This document shows positions 1 to 8,736 of a DNA stretch of 19,424 bases, one piece after another. Source of the stretch: an uncultured Clostridia bacterium (lineage in GTDB: Bacteria > Bacillota > Clostridia > UBA1381); the NCBI GenBank assembly GCA_934463455.1, contig CAKSJU010000037.1, positions 1 to 19,424 on the forward strand, read 5' to 3'. The position numbers were made by a program, and so were the translations under genes. The notes beneath the pieces are model-generated. The model was not told where the DNA came from. It searched no databases and saw nothing but the letters and a program-made list of their open reading frames with translations. The first letter of the stretch is position 1, and each line of letters opens with the position of its first letter.

Positions 1-72
1 CTCCGCCTGCGGGCGTAGGAATAAGGTAGCATTTTTGATTTTCCGTCATTGCGTTTTACGCAATTTCCTACA
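1..72. other. Edge segment with nested inverted repeats, no gene seen
   Basis: No convincing coding region. Positions 15-21 (GTAGGAA) pair with 65-71 (TTCCTAC), and inside them 48-53 (ATTGCG) pairs with 59-64 (CGCAAT). This would form a stem with an inner hairpin. The start is GC-rich (CGCCTGCGGGCG). It could be the end of a structured RNA or a repeat lying mostly outside the window; the function is not known. Confidence 0.3.
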
Positions 73-80
73 AATTTTAA

Positions 81-109
81 AAAAAGCAGGAGCCAATCTC
101 CTGCTTTTT
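81..109 (-). terminator. Rho-independent terminator after the GH13 gene
   Basis: A perfect 12-bp stem (81-92 with 98-109) closes a 5-nt loop. Read on the minus strand it is followed by a run of U. It begins two bases after the GH13 stop codon and so ends the glgA-glgP-GH13 transcript. The A/T run on both sides means it could also work for plus-strand transcription. Confidence 0.85.
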
Positions 110-110
110 G

Positions 111-2018
111 TTAATTCCTGAATACTTTTATCCCCCTCGGCGGAAGCTCCGCATAATATATCCCATCCTCGGAATTGTAGTATTCTTCATATAATTCGTT
201 TTCAAGATAATGTATGTCAAACCTCGCCAAGTCCAGCCGTACCCACACGGAATTTTCTCCGAAATTCGCTATGACAACATGCTTATCATTATCAATATAT
301 CTTATAAATCCGTAAGCGCTGCCGATTTTATATACCGTTTCAAATTCACCCTCAACAAACGCCCGATAACCTTTTCTGAGTGCTATTGCGGTTTTATACC
401 AAAGCAGCATATCTTCATTTTCCTCGCCCCACGGATACGTATTTCGGCAGAACGGGTCGCCGTAGCCCTGAAGTCCCGCTTCATCGCCGTAATATACGCA
501 CGGAACTCCCGGCAGAAGCATTTGCATCATTACAGCTTGTTTTACTCTTTCGGAAGCGACGCGCAAAAGCTCACCGTCTATCCGATATTCCGCCTGCCAA
601 TCCTTGCTTACGCTTCTTCTGTCCGGCGCACCGCTCATGGCAGTTAAAATTCTCTCCATATCATGAGAAGAAAGCATATTTAATAACGAATAAAATGCCG
701 GCTTCGGATAATTTTCTTTAAGACTCATTATTCTTTTATCAAATTCTTCGGCGGAAATCTTTCCGGTGCAGGCATTCACAATTGCGTCACGAAGAGGATA
801 ATTCATAACAGAATCCAATTCATTCCCGAGGAAATACTCCCTTTCTTCTCCGTAGCTTACTTTATTTGAAGCATCTTCCCACACTTCTCCTATTATTACC
901 GCATCGGGATTTTGCTTTTTAACTTCTTTCCGCAAGGTTTTTACAAAAAATCCCGGCAGCTCATCAACCACATCCAGTCTCCAGCCGTATGCGCCGCATT
1001 TTATCCAATGCTTTACAACCGAATCGTCCGATTTAAGAATAAAATTTTGATACGACTCGGAATTTTTATTCACCTGCGGCAAGGTTTTCATTCCCCACCA
1101 CGATTCATATTCGTTATTCCAATTCGTAAAATGATACCAATCGTAATACGGCGACTCCTGCGATTGATAAGCTCCCAAGCTGTCATATTTTCCGTTCTTG
1201 TTAAAATATCGGCTGTCACTTCCGGTATGATTGAACACACCATCCAAAACAAGTTTTATGCCGTAAGCCTCAGCTTCCTCCGCAAGCTTTTTGAACTCTT
1301 CTTCATCTCCGAACATTTCATCAATCCGCATATAATCGCCGGTGTCATATTTGTGATTTGAAAACGCCTTAAAAACAGGATTTAAATAAATTGCATCAAT
1401 ACCGAGACGCGCAAGATAATTAAGCTTTTTCCTTATACCTTTTAAATTACCGCCGAAAAAGTCGTTCGAAAGATATTCACCGCCGAACTGTTCCGCCTTA
1501 TAAAAAGGAACATCGTTCCAGTTTCTTTTTATAATATCGTCTCTTCCGCCCAAAAATTCTCCGTTTTCGTTTCCGTTATAAAACCTATCGCAAAATATCT
1601 GATAGCATACCGAGTTTTTCCACCAATCGGGAGTTTTGTAGTCGGGAGAATAAACGGTTATCTGATAAAGGCTCTGCGGCTTTGTATGATAAAGTGCTCC
1701 CGCACCTCCCAAATGCTCGGCATTATTTCCGAAATAAACATGTTCATGATTTAATATTATGTCAAACCAATACCACAAATTTCCGCATTTAGACTGCGGC
1801 GGTATTGTCGCCTCATACATACAAAAACCGCCTATTTCTGTTATATATGACATTTTAAGGTCATTTTCCTTTTTGTCCTTGTCGATATAAACAAGCCTTA
1901 CCGCTGTCGGAATACCTCCGTCGGCAATGCCGAGACGAATTGTAACCGACTGCTCCGTTGTAACCGCGCCAAAAGGAGTTCGATAAAACGGATTTTGCGA
2001 ATTATGCTCCAGTTTCAT
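111..2018 (-). CDS. GH13 alpha-glucan hydrolase, neopullulanase/cyclomaltodextrinase-like
   Basis: Glycoside hydrolase of family 13, 635 aa, with no signal peptide, so it should act in the cytoplasm on maltodextrins or glycogen pieces. Residues about 1-125 look like the CBM34-type N-terminal beta domain of the neopullulanase/maltogenic amylase group. The catalytic barrel follows at about 130-540 and a C-terminal beta domain ends the protein. The conserved GH13 regions are all visible: DGVFNH at 259-264, WRLDV at 346-350 (nucleophile Asp349), GEVW at 377-380 (acid/base Glu378), SHD at 451-453 (Asp453). NHKYDTGDY at 221-229 fits region V. The start has AAGGAG nine bases upstream. The gene is last in a row with glgA and glgP (40-bp gaps), which supports a role in clearing short or branched glucans left by phosphorylase. 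The exact specificity (alpha-1,4 or alpha-1,6, transglycosylation) cannot be read from motifs alone. Confidence 0.9.
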   Translation of the reverse strand: MKLEHNSQNPFYRTPFGAVTTEQSVTIRLGIADGGIPTAVRLVYIDKDKKENDLKMSYITEIGGFCMYEATIPPQSKCGNLWYWFDIILNHEHVYFGNNAEHLGGAGALYHTKPQSLYQITVYSPDYKTPDWWKNSVCYQIFCDRFYNGNENGEFLGGRDDIIKRNWNDVPFYKAEQFGGEYLSNDFFGGNLKGIRKKLNYLARLGIDAIYLNPVFKAFSNHKYDTGDYMRIDEMFGDEEEFKKLAEEAEAYGIKLVLDGVFNHTGSDSRYFNKNGKYDSLGAYQSQESPYYDWYHFTNWNNEYESWWGMKTLPQVNKNSESYQNFILKSDDSVVKHWIKCGAYGWRLDVVDELPGFFVKTLRKEVKKQNPDAVIIGEVWEDASNKVSYGEEREYFLGNELDSVMNYPLRDAIVNACTGKISAEEFDKRIMSLKENYPKPAFYSLLNMLSSHDMERILTAMSGAPDRRSVSKDWQAEYRIDGELLRVASERVKQAVMMQMLLPGVPCVYYGDEAGLQGYGDPFCRNTYPWGEENEDMLLWYKTAIALRKGYRAFVEGEFETVYKIGSAYGFIRYIDNDKHVVIANFGENSVWVRLDLARFDIHYLENELYEEYYNSEDGIYYAELPPRGIKVFRN

Positions 2019-2058
2019 TTTATCTCACTCCTTTTCCTCGTTATTTTTAATTATTTAA

Positions 2059-4518
2059 CTATTTCTTAATCTTAAGAGGGCTTAAATGCCAAATTTCGTC
2101 GTTATATTCTCCTATTGTTCTGTCACTTGAGAAATATCCGGCGCAAGCGGTATTCAATATCGCTTTTTTAAACCATGCGTCTTTATCTTTGTAAAGCCGT
2201 GACAAAACGTCATGAGTTTTGCAATAATCTTCAAAGTCGCGAAGTACCATATAAGTATCAGGATTGCCGTAATCTCCGAACAATAATGTCTGATAAAGGT
2301 CTCTGAACATCTGCGGATTACTTGCAAATGTACCGTCTATCAATCTGTCAAGAGCTTTTTTAAGCGCATTGTTCGTTGTGTAGAGGTCTTTTACCTCATT
2401 TGTATTGTTGTATTTTTCGCGGGCATGAACTTCTTCTGCCTTAAGTCCGAAGATATAAATATTATCTTTTCCGACCTGCTCAAGCATTTCCACATTTGCG
2501 CCGTCCAGCGTGCCTATCGTAATCGCTCCGTTTAGCATAAATTTCATGTTTCCCGTTCCGGAAGCTTCCTTTCCGGCGGTTGAAATCTGCTCGGAAATAT
2601 CCGCCGCAGTAACAAGCTTTTCGGCAATCGATACACCGTAATTTTCGAGGAAGATTACCTTCATTTTGCCTTTTATTCTCTCATCGGCGTTGATTTTGCC
2701 GGCAACCGAATTAATAAGCTTTATAATCAGCTTTGCTCTGACATATCCGGGTGCTGCCTTTGCCGCAAAAATATATGTTTTCGGAGTATATTCCTTGTCG
2801 GGATTTTCCAAAAGCTCATCATATTCGGCAATAATATGCAAAACATTCAAAAGCTGACGCTTATATTCGTGCAAACGCTTTGCCTGAACGTCAAATATCG
2901 AATTAGGGTCTACCGCAATATTATTATGCTCCTTAATATACTCGGCAAGCGCAACCTTATTATCATATTTTATCTTCGCGAATTTTTCTCTGAAATCTTT
3001 ATCGTCCGCATACGGCGAAAGCTTTCTGAGCTGTTCGGAATCCTTCAGCCACCCCTTGCCTATATGCTTTGTAATCAAATCGGTAAGTGCGGGATTACAG
3101 TTTGCTATCCATCGTCTGAAAGTAATTCCGTTCGTGATTGCGAAAAATCTTTCGGGATGCAATCTGTAATAATCCGCAAATATATCGTCGGTTAAAATCT
3201 GAGTATGCAGTTTTGAAACACCGTTTATCGCAAAGCAGGTAACCAGGCAGATGTTAGCCATATATACCTTATTGTCTGCTATAATCGACATATACTTATG
3301 CTTGAGCGGATCGTTAGGATAAACAACTTCAAAATATTCCTTTGCTCTTCTGTCAATTTCTTCAACAATCATAGCAATTCTCGGCAGAACGCGGCGGAAC
3401 ATATCCAAATCCCATTTTTCAAGAGCTTCGCTCATAACCGTATGATTCGTATATGCAAAAACCTTTGTGGTTATTTCCCATGCTTCATCCCATCCGAGAC
3501 CCTTTTCATCAACCAAAAGGCGCATCATTTCCGGAATTGCAAGCGTTGGATGCGTATCATTGATATGAATAACCGCTTTTTCCGGCAAACGCTTCCAATC
3601 GTAGTTATAGCGTTCGCCGAACTCGCGCAAAATCCACTGCAAGGTAGCCGAAACAAGGAAATATTGCTGCTTAAGTCTAAGCTCTTTGCCTTCTTCGTGG
3701 TTATCCTCCGGATAAAGTACCTTTGATATAACCTCCGCAAGCTGTTTTTCCTCCTCGGCGCGGACATAATTCCCGCTGTTAAATTCTTTCATATTCATTC
3801 TGTCGGGGGATTTTGCCGACCAAAGACGAAGCTTATTTACTATGCTTGAATCATATCCGACAAGCGGTACATCGTAAGGCATTGCAAGGATTGTGTGCGA
3901 ATGCTCATAAACAAATGCAAGTCTTCCGTCATGCTGAGTCGGATATACTTTTCCGCCGAATTTAACCTCTACCGTTTCCTCCGGGCGCGCTATTTCCCAC
4001 GCGTTTCCGTCTTCAAGCCACGGGTCGGGCAGCTCTGTCTGATAACCGTCCACAATCTTTTGCTTAAAAAGTCCGTATTCGTATCTTATTGTACATCCGT
4101 ATGCCGGCAAATCAAGAGTTGTAAGCGAATCTATAAAGCATGCGGCAAGTCTACCGAGTCCGCCGTTTCCCAAGCCCGCGTCATTTTCCAGCTCGGCAAT
4201 ATCCGAGATATTGTATCCCAAATCCGCAAGCACATGCATATATTGCTCCGACTGCATCAAATTCAAAATGTTAGTCTTCAGCAGTCTGCCCATTAAAAAT
4301 TCAAACGAAAGATAATACAATTTTTTTGAGCCGGCTTCTTTTACCGCTTTATGCGATACCGCCCATTTTGACATTATCATATCTCTTGCTGTCAACGCAC
4401 ACGCTGTATATACCATTTTCGGCGTTGCGTCCTCCATTGTTTTTCCGAAATGTCTTGCGACTTTTCCGATAATTTCGTTTTTTAATACCTCTTCCTTAAC
4501 CGTCAATTTTTTTGCCAT
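2059..4518 (-). CDS. glgP: Glycogen/starch (maltodextrin) phosphorylase
   Basis: GT35 phosphorylase that removes glucose from the non-reducing ends of alpha-1,4-glucan with phosphate, giving glucose-1-phosphate; cytoplasmic. The protein is 819 aa from the chosen start, the usual length for the family. Visible landmarks (numbered from that start) are GLGNGGLGRLAACFIDS near 115-131, KRLHEYKRQLLN at 547-558, and the pyridoxal-phosphate site EASGTGNMKF with Lys659 as the Schiff-base lysine. An in-frame TTG six codons upstream is open too, but the Shine-Dalgarno AAAGGA overlaps it and sits nine bases before the ATG at 4518, so the ATG is preferred. The gene lies 40 bp after glgA and 40 bp before the GH13 gene, so synthesis and breakdown enzymes are probably co-transcribed. 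No regulatory site specific to this gene was seen. Whether glycogen or maltodextrin is preferred is not visible. Confidence 0.96.
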   Translation of the reverse strand: MAKKLTVKEEVLKNEIIGKVARHFGKTMEDATPKMVYTACALTARDMIMSKWAVSHKAVKEAGSKKLYYLSFEFLMGRLLKTNILNLMQSEQYMHVLADLGYNISDIAELENDAGLGNGGLGRLAACFIDSLTTLDLPAYGCTIRYEYGLFKQKIVDGYQTELPDPWLEDGNAWEIARPEETVEVKFGGKVYPTQHDGRLAFVYEHSHTILAMPYDVPLVGYDSSIVNKLRLWSAKSPDRMNMKEFNSGNYVRAEEEKQLAEVISKVLYPEDNHEEGKELRLKQQYFLVSATLQWILREFGERYNYDWKRLPEKAVIHINDTHPTLAIPEMMRLLVDEKGLGWDEAWEITTKVFAYTNHTVMSEALEKWDLDMFRRVLPRIAMIVEEIDRRAKEYFEVVYPNDPLKHKYMSIIADNKVYMANICLVTCFAINGVSKLHTQILTDDIFADYYRLHPERFFAITNGITFRRWIANCNPALTDLITKHIGKGWLKDSEQLRKLSPYADDKDFREKFAKIKYDNKVALAEYIKEHNNIAVDPNSIFDVQAKRLHEYKRQLLNVLHIIAEYDELLENPDKEYTPKTYIFAAKAAPGYVRAKLIIKLINSVAGKINADERIKGKMKVIFLENYGVSIAEKLVTAADISEQISTAGKEASGTGNMKFMLNGAITIGTLDGANVEMLEQVGKDNIYIFGLKAEEVHAREKYNNTNEVKDLYTTNNALKKALDRLIDGTFASNPQMFRDLYQTLLFGDYGNPDTYMVLRDFEDYCKTHDVLSRLYKDKDAWFKKAILNTACAGYFSSDRTIGEYNDEIWHLSPLKIKK

Positions 4519-4558
4519 TATTACCAATCCTTTCAACCTACCGCCGAAATCTGCTTAT

Positions 4559-6430
4559 TTATTTTTTCGTTTCGGATTTTGTCTTTTTTGCCGCCGGCTT
4601 CTTTTTAGCCGTTTCGGCTGTTTTTTCTTTATCTGCCGCAGCTTCGGTCACTGCCGTTTTAGCCGTTTTTTCAGCCTTTTCCTCTGACTTGGACGGTTTT
4701 TTTACTTTTCCCGCCGGTTTTTCCTCTTTCTTTTTCGCCGGCGTTTCCTTTTTCTCGGAGGTCTTTATTTTGTCCTCCGCCGGTTTTTTTACCGTTTCTT
4801 TTTTAGTGGTTTCTTTTTTTGTTTCGGTCTTTTTAGCCGCGTTTTTTTTAGTCTTTTCCGGCTCTTTTTTCTCAGCCTTTTTCGCTTTACTCTCGGATTT
4901 TTTAGTCTTGCTCTCCGATGCCGCCGCTTTTCTGCCGCTTTCTTTTTTTACCGTTTTCGCCGTCTCTTTTTCGGGAGCTGCTTTTTCTTCATTTATTCCC
5001 GTCAGCTCGCGGTACATTGCAATATATTCATCCGCCGAAGCATTCCATGAAAAGTCGGCTTTCATTGCATTTTTAACAATATTGTTCCACTCTGTGCGCT
5101 TATTGTAATAAATGTCCATTGCATATTCGGCAACGTGCATCATATCGTCCGCGCTGTAATTTGCAAATGAAAATCCCGTTCCCTCTCCGGTAAATTCGTT
5201 ATACGGAATTACGGTATCCTTCAAGCCTCCGGTTTCGCGCACAATCGGCAAGGTGCCGTAGCGAAGCGAAATAAGCTGCGAAAGTCCGCACGGCTCAAAT
5301 CTCGACGGCATCAAAAACGCGTCGCATGCTCCGTAAATAAGATGAGAACGCTCATTTGAATAATAAATATTTGCCGAAACTCTGTCGGGATATTTCCATG
5401 CGTAATGTCTGAACATATTCTCGTATCTTTCTTCGCCCGTACCGAGAACAACTATCTGAGCACCTCCGGCGCACAATCTTTCCATTGCGGCATCAATTAT
5501 GTCAAATCCCTTTTGGTCGGTGAGTCTTGAAATAATTCCTATCATGAATTTGTTTTCGTCAACAGGCAAATTCAAAAGCTGCTGCAAATAAGTTTTATTT
5601 TGCTTTTTCTTTGTTTCAAAATTTCTTATACTGTAATTTTCGTGCAGGAATTTATCCTCCGCAGGATTCCATTCATCATACGAAATACCGTTTACAATTC
5701 CGCGCAGCTGTGCCGACCTTGCACTCAGCAAGCCGTTTAAGCCCTCGCCGTACTCCGGAGTTTTTATTTCCTCGGCATAGCTTTTTGATACGGTTGTGAC
5801 AGCGTCTGCATACACCAAGCCTCCCTTTAAGAGGTTTGCGTCCTTGTAATATTCGAGCTTATCATCGGTAAAGTAATAGCTGCTTATTCCCATTACGTCT
5901 TTTATTCCGTCCAAATCCCATCTTCCCTGGAATTTAAGGTTGTGAATTGTCATAACCGTTTTTATTCCGTCATAGAACGGGTTATCATGGAAAGTATCCA
6001 AAAATACCGGTATCGCACCTGTCTGCCAATCATTGCAGTGAATTACATCCGGATGAAAATCCAGTGTGGGTAAAAGTGACAGCACCGCTTTTGAGAAGAA
6101 AATAAATTTTTCACAATCAAGATGAATATAATCATACGGACGGTCACCGTTAAAATAATATTTATTATCAACAAAATAATAAGTGACTTCTCCGTAATTC
6201 AGTTCAAAAACTCCGCAGTATTGCTTTCTCCAGCCCATATCAATATATATATGATTTATATATTTCATTTGGTCCTTAAATTCCTGCGGTATGCAGCGAT
6301 AAAGCGGCAGAATAACTCTGCAATCCTCGCCTTTTGCTTTAAGTGCCGCAGGCAGAGAGCCTGCCACATCACCGAGTCCCCCGGTTTTTACAAACGGAGC
6401 AGCTTCCGAGCTTACAAAAAGTATTTTCAT
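4559..6430 (-). CDS. glgA: Glycogen synthase (ADP-glucose type) with a lysine-rich C-terminal tail
   Basis: GT5 starch/glycogen synthase that transfers glucose from ADP-glucose to growing alpha-1,4-glucan in the cytoplasm. From the ATG at 6430 the protein is 623 aa. Residues 1-478 match the whole usual enzyme: KTGGLGDV at 15-22 binds ADP-glucose, HCNDWQTG lies at 131-138, SRLTDQKG at 301-308, and PSRFEPCGLSQL carries the conserved Glu379. Residues 479-623 are an added tail made almost only of Lys, Ala, Glu, Thr, Ser and Pro, with repeats such as KKTE, KKET and AKK, resembling histone-H1-like tails. The tail is in frame with no sign of frameshift. AAAGGA lies about 11 bases before the start; an in-frame GTG three codons earlier is possible but too close to it. 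No clear promoter was found directly upstream, so transcription may come partly from hppA. The tail's function is unknown. Confidence 0.96.
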   Translation of the reverse strand: MKILFVSSEAAPFVKTGGLGDVAGSLPAALKAKGEDCRVILPLYRCIPQEFKDQMKYINHIYIDMGWRKQYCGVFELNYGEVTYYFVDNKYYFNGDRPYDYIHLDCEKFIFFSKAVLSLLPTLDFHPDVIHCNDWQTGAIPVFLDTFHDNPFYDGIKTVMTIHNLKFQGRWDLDGIKDVMGISSYYFTDDKLEYYKDANLLKGGLVYADAVTTVSKSYAEEIKTPEYGEGLNGLLSARSAQLRGIVNGISYDEWNPAEDKFLHENYSIRNFETKKKQNKTYLQQLLNLPVDENKFMIGIISRLTDQKGFDIIDAAMERLCAGGAQIVVLGTGEERYENMFRHYAWKYPDRVSANIYYSNERSHLIYGACDAFLMPSRFEPCGLSQLISLRYGTLPIVRETGGLKDTVIPYNEFTGEGTGFSFANYSADDMMHVAEYAMDIYYNKRTEWNNIVKNAMKADFSWNASADEYIAMYRELTGINEEKAAPEKETAKTVKKESGRKAAASESKTKKSESKAKKAEKKEPEKTKKNAAKKTETKKETTKKETVKKPAEDKIKTSEKKETPAKKKEEKPAGKVKKPSKSEEKAEKTAKTAVTEAAADKEKTAETAKKKPAAKKTKSETKK

Positions 6431-6486
6431 AATCTTCACATTCCTTTCTATTTCTTCCAATAATTTTTTCTGACTTTCATCCGCCT

Positions 6487-6516
6487 ATAAAAAAGGCTTG
6501 CCGCAGCCTTTTTTAT
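6487..6516 (-). terminator. Hairpin terminator or attenuator between hppA and glgA
   Basis: A perfect 12-bp stem (6487-6498 with 6505-6516) has a GGCT core, A/T-run flanks and a 6-nt loop. It lies 22 bp after the hppA stop and 56 bp before glgA. The run of T within the 3' arm supports termination on the minus strand. As no good glgA promoter is seen in the 108-bp gap, partial read-through could feed the glg genes. Confidence 0.75.
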
Positions 6517-6538
6517 TGCAGCAAACCTTTCCTATTTC

Positions 6539-8620
6539 TTAAAATATGCCTAAACCGCCGTAGGTTACTACAATTGCAGCAAATACAATCGATACCATGG
6601 ATAAAAGTTTAATCAATATATTTACGGACGGTCCCGAAGTATCTTTAAACGGATCGCCGACAGTATCGCCGACAACCGCCGCTTTATGATTTTCCGAGCC
6701 TTTTCCGCCGGAGTGTCCGGCTTCTATATATTTCTTCGCATTGTCCCATGCTCCGCCCGAGTTTGCCATCATAACCGCAAGCACAAATCCGGAAACCAGT
6801 GCACCTGCCAGCATTCCGACAACTCCGTTGCAGCCGAGTATGAGTCCCACAACTATCGGAGACAATACTCCGAGTGCTGCCGGGGCAATCATTTCTTTAA
6901 GTGATGAACGAGTACAAATATCAACACAGGTTGCATAATCCGCGTCTGCTTTACCGTCGAGCAAGCCTTTTATTTCTCTGAACTGTCTTCTTACTTCAAC
7001 AACAATTTTCTGTGCCGCTCTTCCTACCGCCTGCATTGTCATTGCGGAGAAAAGGAACGGAAGCATTGCACCGACAAACAAGCCTATAAGCGTTGCCGGA
7101 TTGGTTATCGAAAGATTAAGTTTTGACGGGTCTATGCCGTTTACTTTGTCGGTATAAGAAACTATCAGTGCAAGAGCAGTAAGCGCCGCAGAGCCGATTG
7201 CAAAGCCTTTTCCCGTTGCCGCGGTAGTGTTTCCGAGCGAATCGAGTGCGTCTGTTCTTTCTCTTACTTCACCGGGAAGTCCGCTCATTTCGGCAATACC
7301 GCCCGCATTATCGGCAACAGGACCGTATGCGTCGGTTGCAAGAGTAATTCCGAGCGTGGACAACATTCCGACAGCCGACAAGCCTACTCCGTAGAGACCC
7401 ATCTCAAAGGAAGTGCTGCCGCCCGCAAAGAAGTAGCTTAAAATAATCGAAATACCTACTATTATAACCGGAATTGCCGTAGAACGCATACCGAGTGCAA
7501 TACCGTCAATAATGATTGTTGCCGCACCTGTTTCGGAGGATTGCGAAAGCTTTTGAGTCGGTTTGTATGAATCTGATGTATAATATTCGGTGAAAAATCC
7601 TATCAAAACTCCTGCCAAAAGTCCGGAAAGCACCGCACCGAATATACCTATGTTACCCGGCATCATGATTTTTATAAGTGCAAATGCCGCTATTGCCGAA
7701 AGAATTGCCGCCGTATATGTTCCTTTTCTCAAAGAGCCCAAAAGCATTTTTTGATTTGCGCCCTCTTTTGTCGAAACAAAGAAGGTCGAAACAACCGATG
7801 CCAAAATTCCGATTGCAGCTATAAGCATCGGCAACAAAACTCCGGTCTCGCCGAGATTTGCCGAAACCGCCAAAGCACCGCAGGAAATTACCGAGCCGAC
7901 ATATGATTCGTAAAGGTCGGCACCCATACCGGCAACATCGCCGACATTATCGCCGACGTTATCGGCAATACATGCAGGATTTCGCGGGTCGTCCTCCGGA
8001 ATTCCCGCTTCGACCTTACCCACAAGGTCAGCTCCCACGTCTGCAGCCTTTGTGAAAATACCGCCTCCGACTCTCGCAAAAAGCGCCATTGAGCTTGCGC
8101 CCATACCAAAGGTAAGCATTGCCGCCATAATATCGTTTATCGGCAATTTAAAAACAAATTTCAAAAGAATAAACCAAAAGCTTATGTCCAAAAGTCCCAA
8201 TCCGACAACCGTCATACCCATGACCGTTCCCGATGAAAAAGCTATTTTCAAGCCCTGATTAAGACCTTGTCTGGCACCGTTTGCCGTACGCGAGTTTGCA
8301 TATGTGGCAATTTTCATGCCGACAAATCCGGAAAGTCCCGAGAAAAAGCCTCCGGTCAAAAACGCAAAGGGTACGAACACAGTCAAAAATCCCATTGCGG
8401 AAAGAATTGCAAGAATTACTACCATAACCGCAAAGAAAATACCGACAGTCTTGTACTGTCTTTTCAAATATGCCATTGCTCCGCTTCTTATTTTAGCGGA
8501 AATAGACGCCATTTCCTCTGTTCCCTCGGGGAGCTTTTTTACAGCAAAAAATTTATAACCCGCAAATACAAGGGCAATTATTGCCGCCGCCAAGACAAAA
8601 AAAGGTGTATAGTTTTCCAT
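6539..8620 (-). CDS. hppA: Membrane-bound ion-pumping pyrophosphatase, K+-dependent, probably Na+-translocating
   Basis: Integral membrane pyrophosphatase that hydrolyses cytoplasmic PPi and pumps Na+ or H+ outward. The protein is 693 aa and very hydrophobic, matching the roughly 16-helix family. The PPi/Mg site is complete: DVGADLVGK at 194-202 and the Asp-rich stretch EAGIPEDDPRNPACIADNVG begins at 204. Downstream, GNTTAATGKG has Ala and Gly at the two positions that are Lys and Thr in K+-independent enzymes, so K+ dependence is expected. ADLYESY (234-240) has Glu238 at the place of Thermotoga maritima Glu246, used by Na+-pumping enzymes; plant H+ pumps have Gly there and the Glu a helical turn later. 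The ion call is inference from these residues; dual Na+/H+ pumping is possible. A strong AGGAGAGG site precedes the ATG. Next to the glycogen genes it could remove PPi made during ADP-glucose synthesis. Confidence 0.96.
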   Translation of the reverse strand: MENYTPFFVLAAAIIALVFAGYKFFAVKKLPEGTEEMASISAKIRSGAMAYLKRQYKTVGIFFAVMVVILAILSAMGFLTVFVPFAFLTGGFFSGLSGFVGMKIATYANSRTANGARQGLNQGLKIAFSSGTVMGMTVVGLGLLDISFWFILLKFVFKLPINDIMAAMLTFGMGASSMALFARVGGGIFTKAADVGADLVGKVEAGIPEDDPRNPACIADNVGDNVGDVAGMGADLYESYVGSVISCGALAVSANLGETGVLLPMLIAAIGILASVVSTFFVSTKEGANQKMLLGSLRKGTYTAAILSAIAAFALIKIMMPGNIGIFGAVLSGLLAGVLIGFFTEYYTSDSYKPTQKLSQSSETGAATIIIDGIALGMRSTAIPVIIVGISIILSYFFAGGSTSFEMGLYGVGLSAVGMLSTLGITLATDAYGPVADNAGGIAEMSGLPGEVRERTDALDSLGNTTAATGKGFAIGSAALTALALIVSYTDKVNGIDPSKLNLSITNPATLIGLFVGAMLPFLFSAMTMQAVGRAAQKIVVEVRRQFREIKGLLDGKADADYATCVDICTRSSLKEMIAPAALGVLSPIVVGLILGCNGVVGMLAGALVSGFVLAVMMANSGGAWDNAKKYIEAGHSGGKGSENHKAAVVGDTVGDPFKDTSGPSVNILIKLLSMVSIVFAAIVVTYGGLGIF

Positions 8621-8698
8621 ATTCTTCCTCTCCTTTTTGCTAATATTAAAATTATACCCTTTTTGATATAATTCTAATACTACCTTTTTGATAATTGT

Positions 8699-8726
8699 TA
8701 ATTGTAAAACCTTAGTTTTACAATTA
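8699..8726. repeat. Perfect 12-bp palindrome at the hppA transcription start
   Basis: Arms TAATTGTAAAAC (8699-8710) and GTTTTACAATTA (8715-8726) flank the 4-nt spacer CTTA. It lies about 10 bases downstream of the hppA -10 box, so it covers roughly +4 to +31 of the predicted transcript. It may be an operator for a dimeric repressor or a 5'-leader hairpin. A second partial pairing exists, because GATAATTG and CAATTATC also flank this segment (8721-8728 and 8689-8696). I could not match it with confidence to a known regulator's motif. Confidence 0.55.
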
Positions 8727-8736
8727 TCTATGTCTA

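Noticed and set aside
4519..4536. Longer glgP start at TTG 4536
   Set aside because: The Shine-Dalgarno sequence falls inside those codons and is correctly spaced for the ATG at 4518.
4512..5108. 198-aa plus-strand frame rich in Phe, Ser and Ala, looking like a membrane protein
   Set aside because: It is the mirror of the lysine-rich GlgA tail: AAA/AAG codons read as TTT/CTT on the other strand. No start signals.
8621..8730. Riboswitch in the hppA leader
   Set aside because: The roughly 110-nt leader is AT-rich; apart from the palindrome at its start there is no conserved aptamer-like core that I can recognise.
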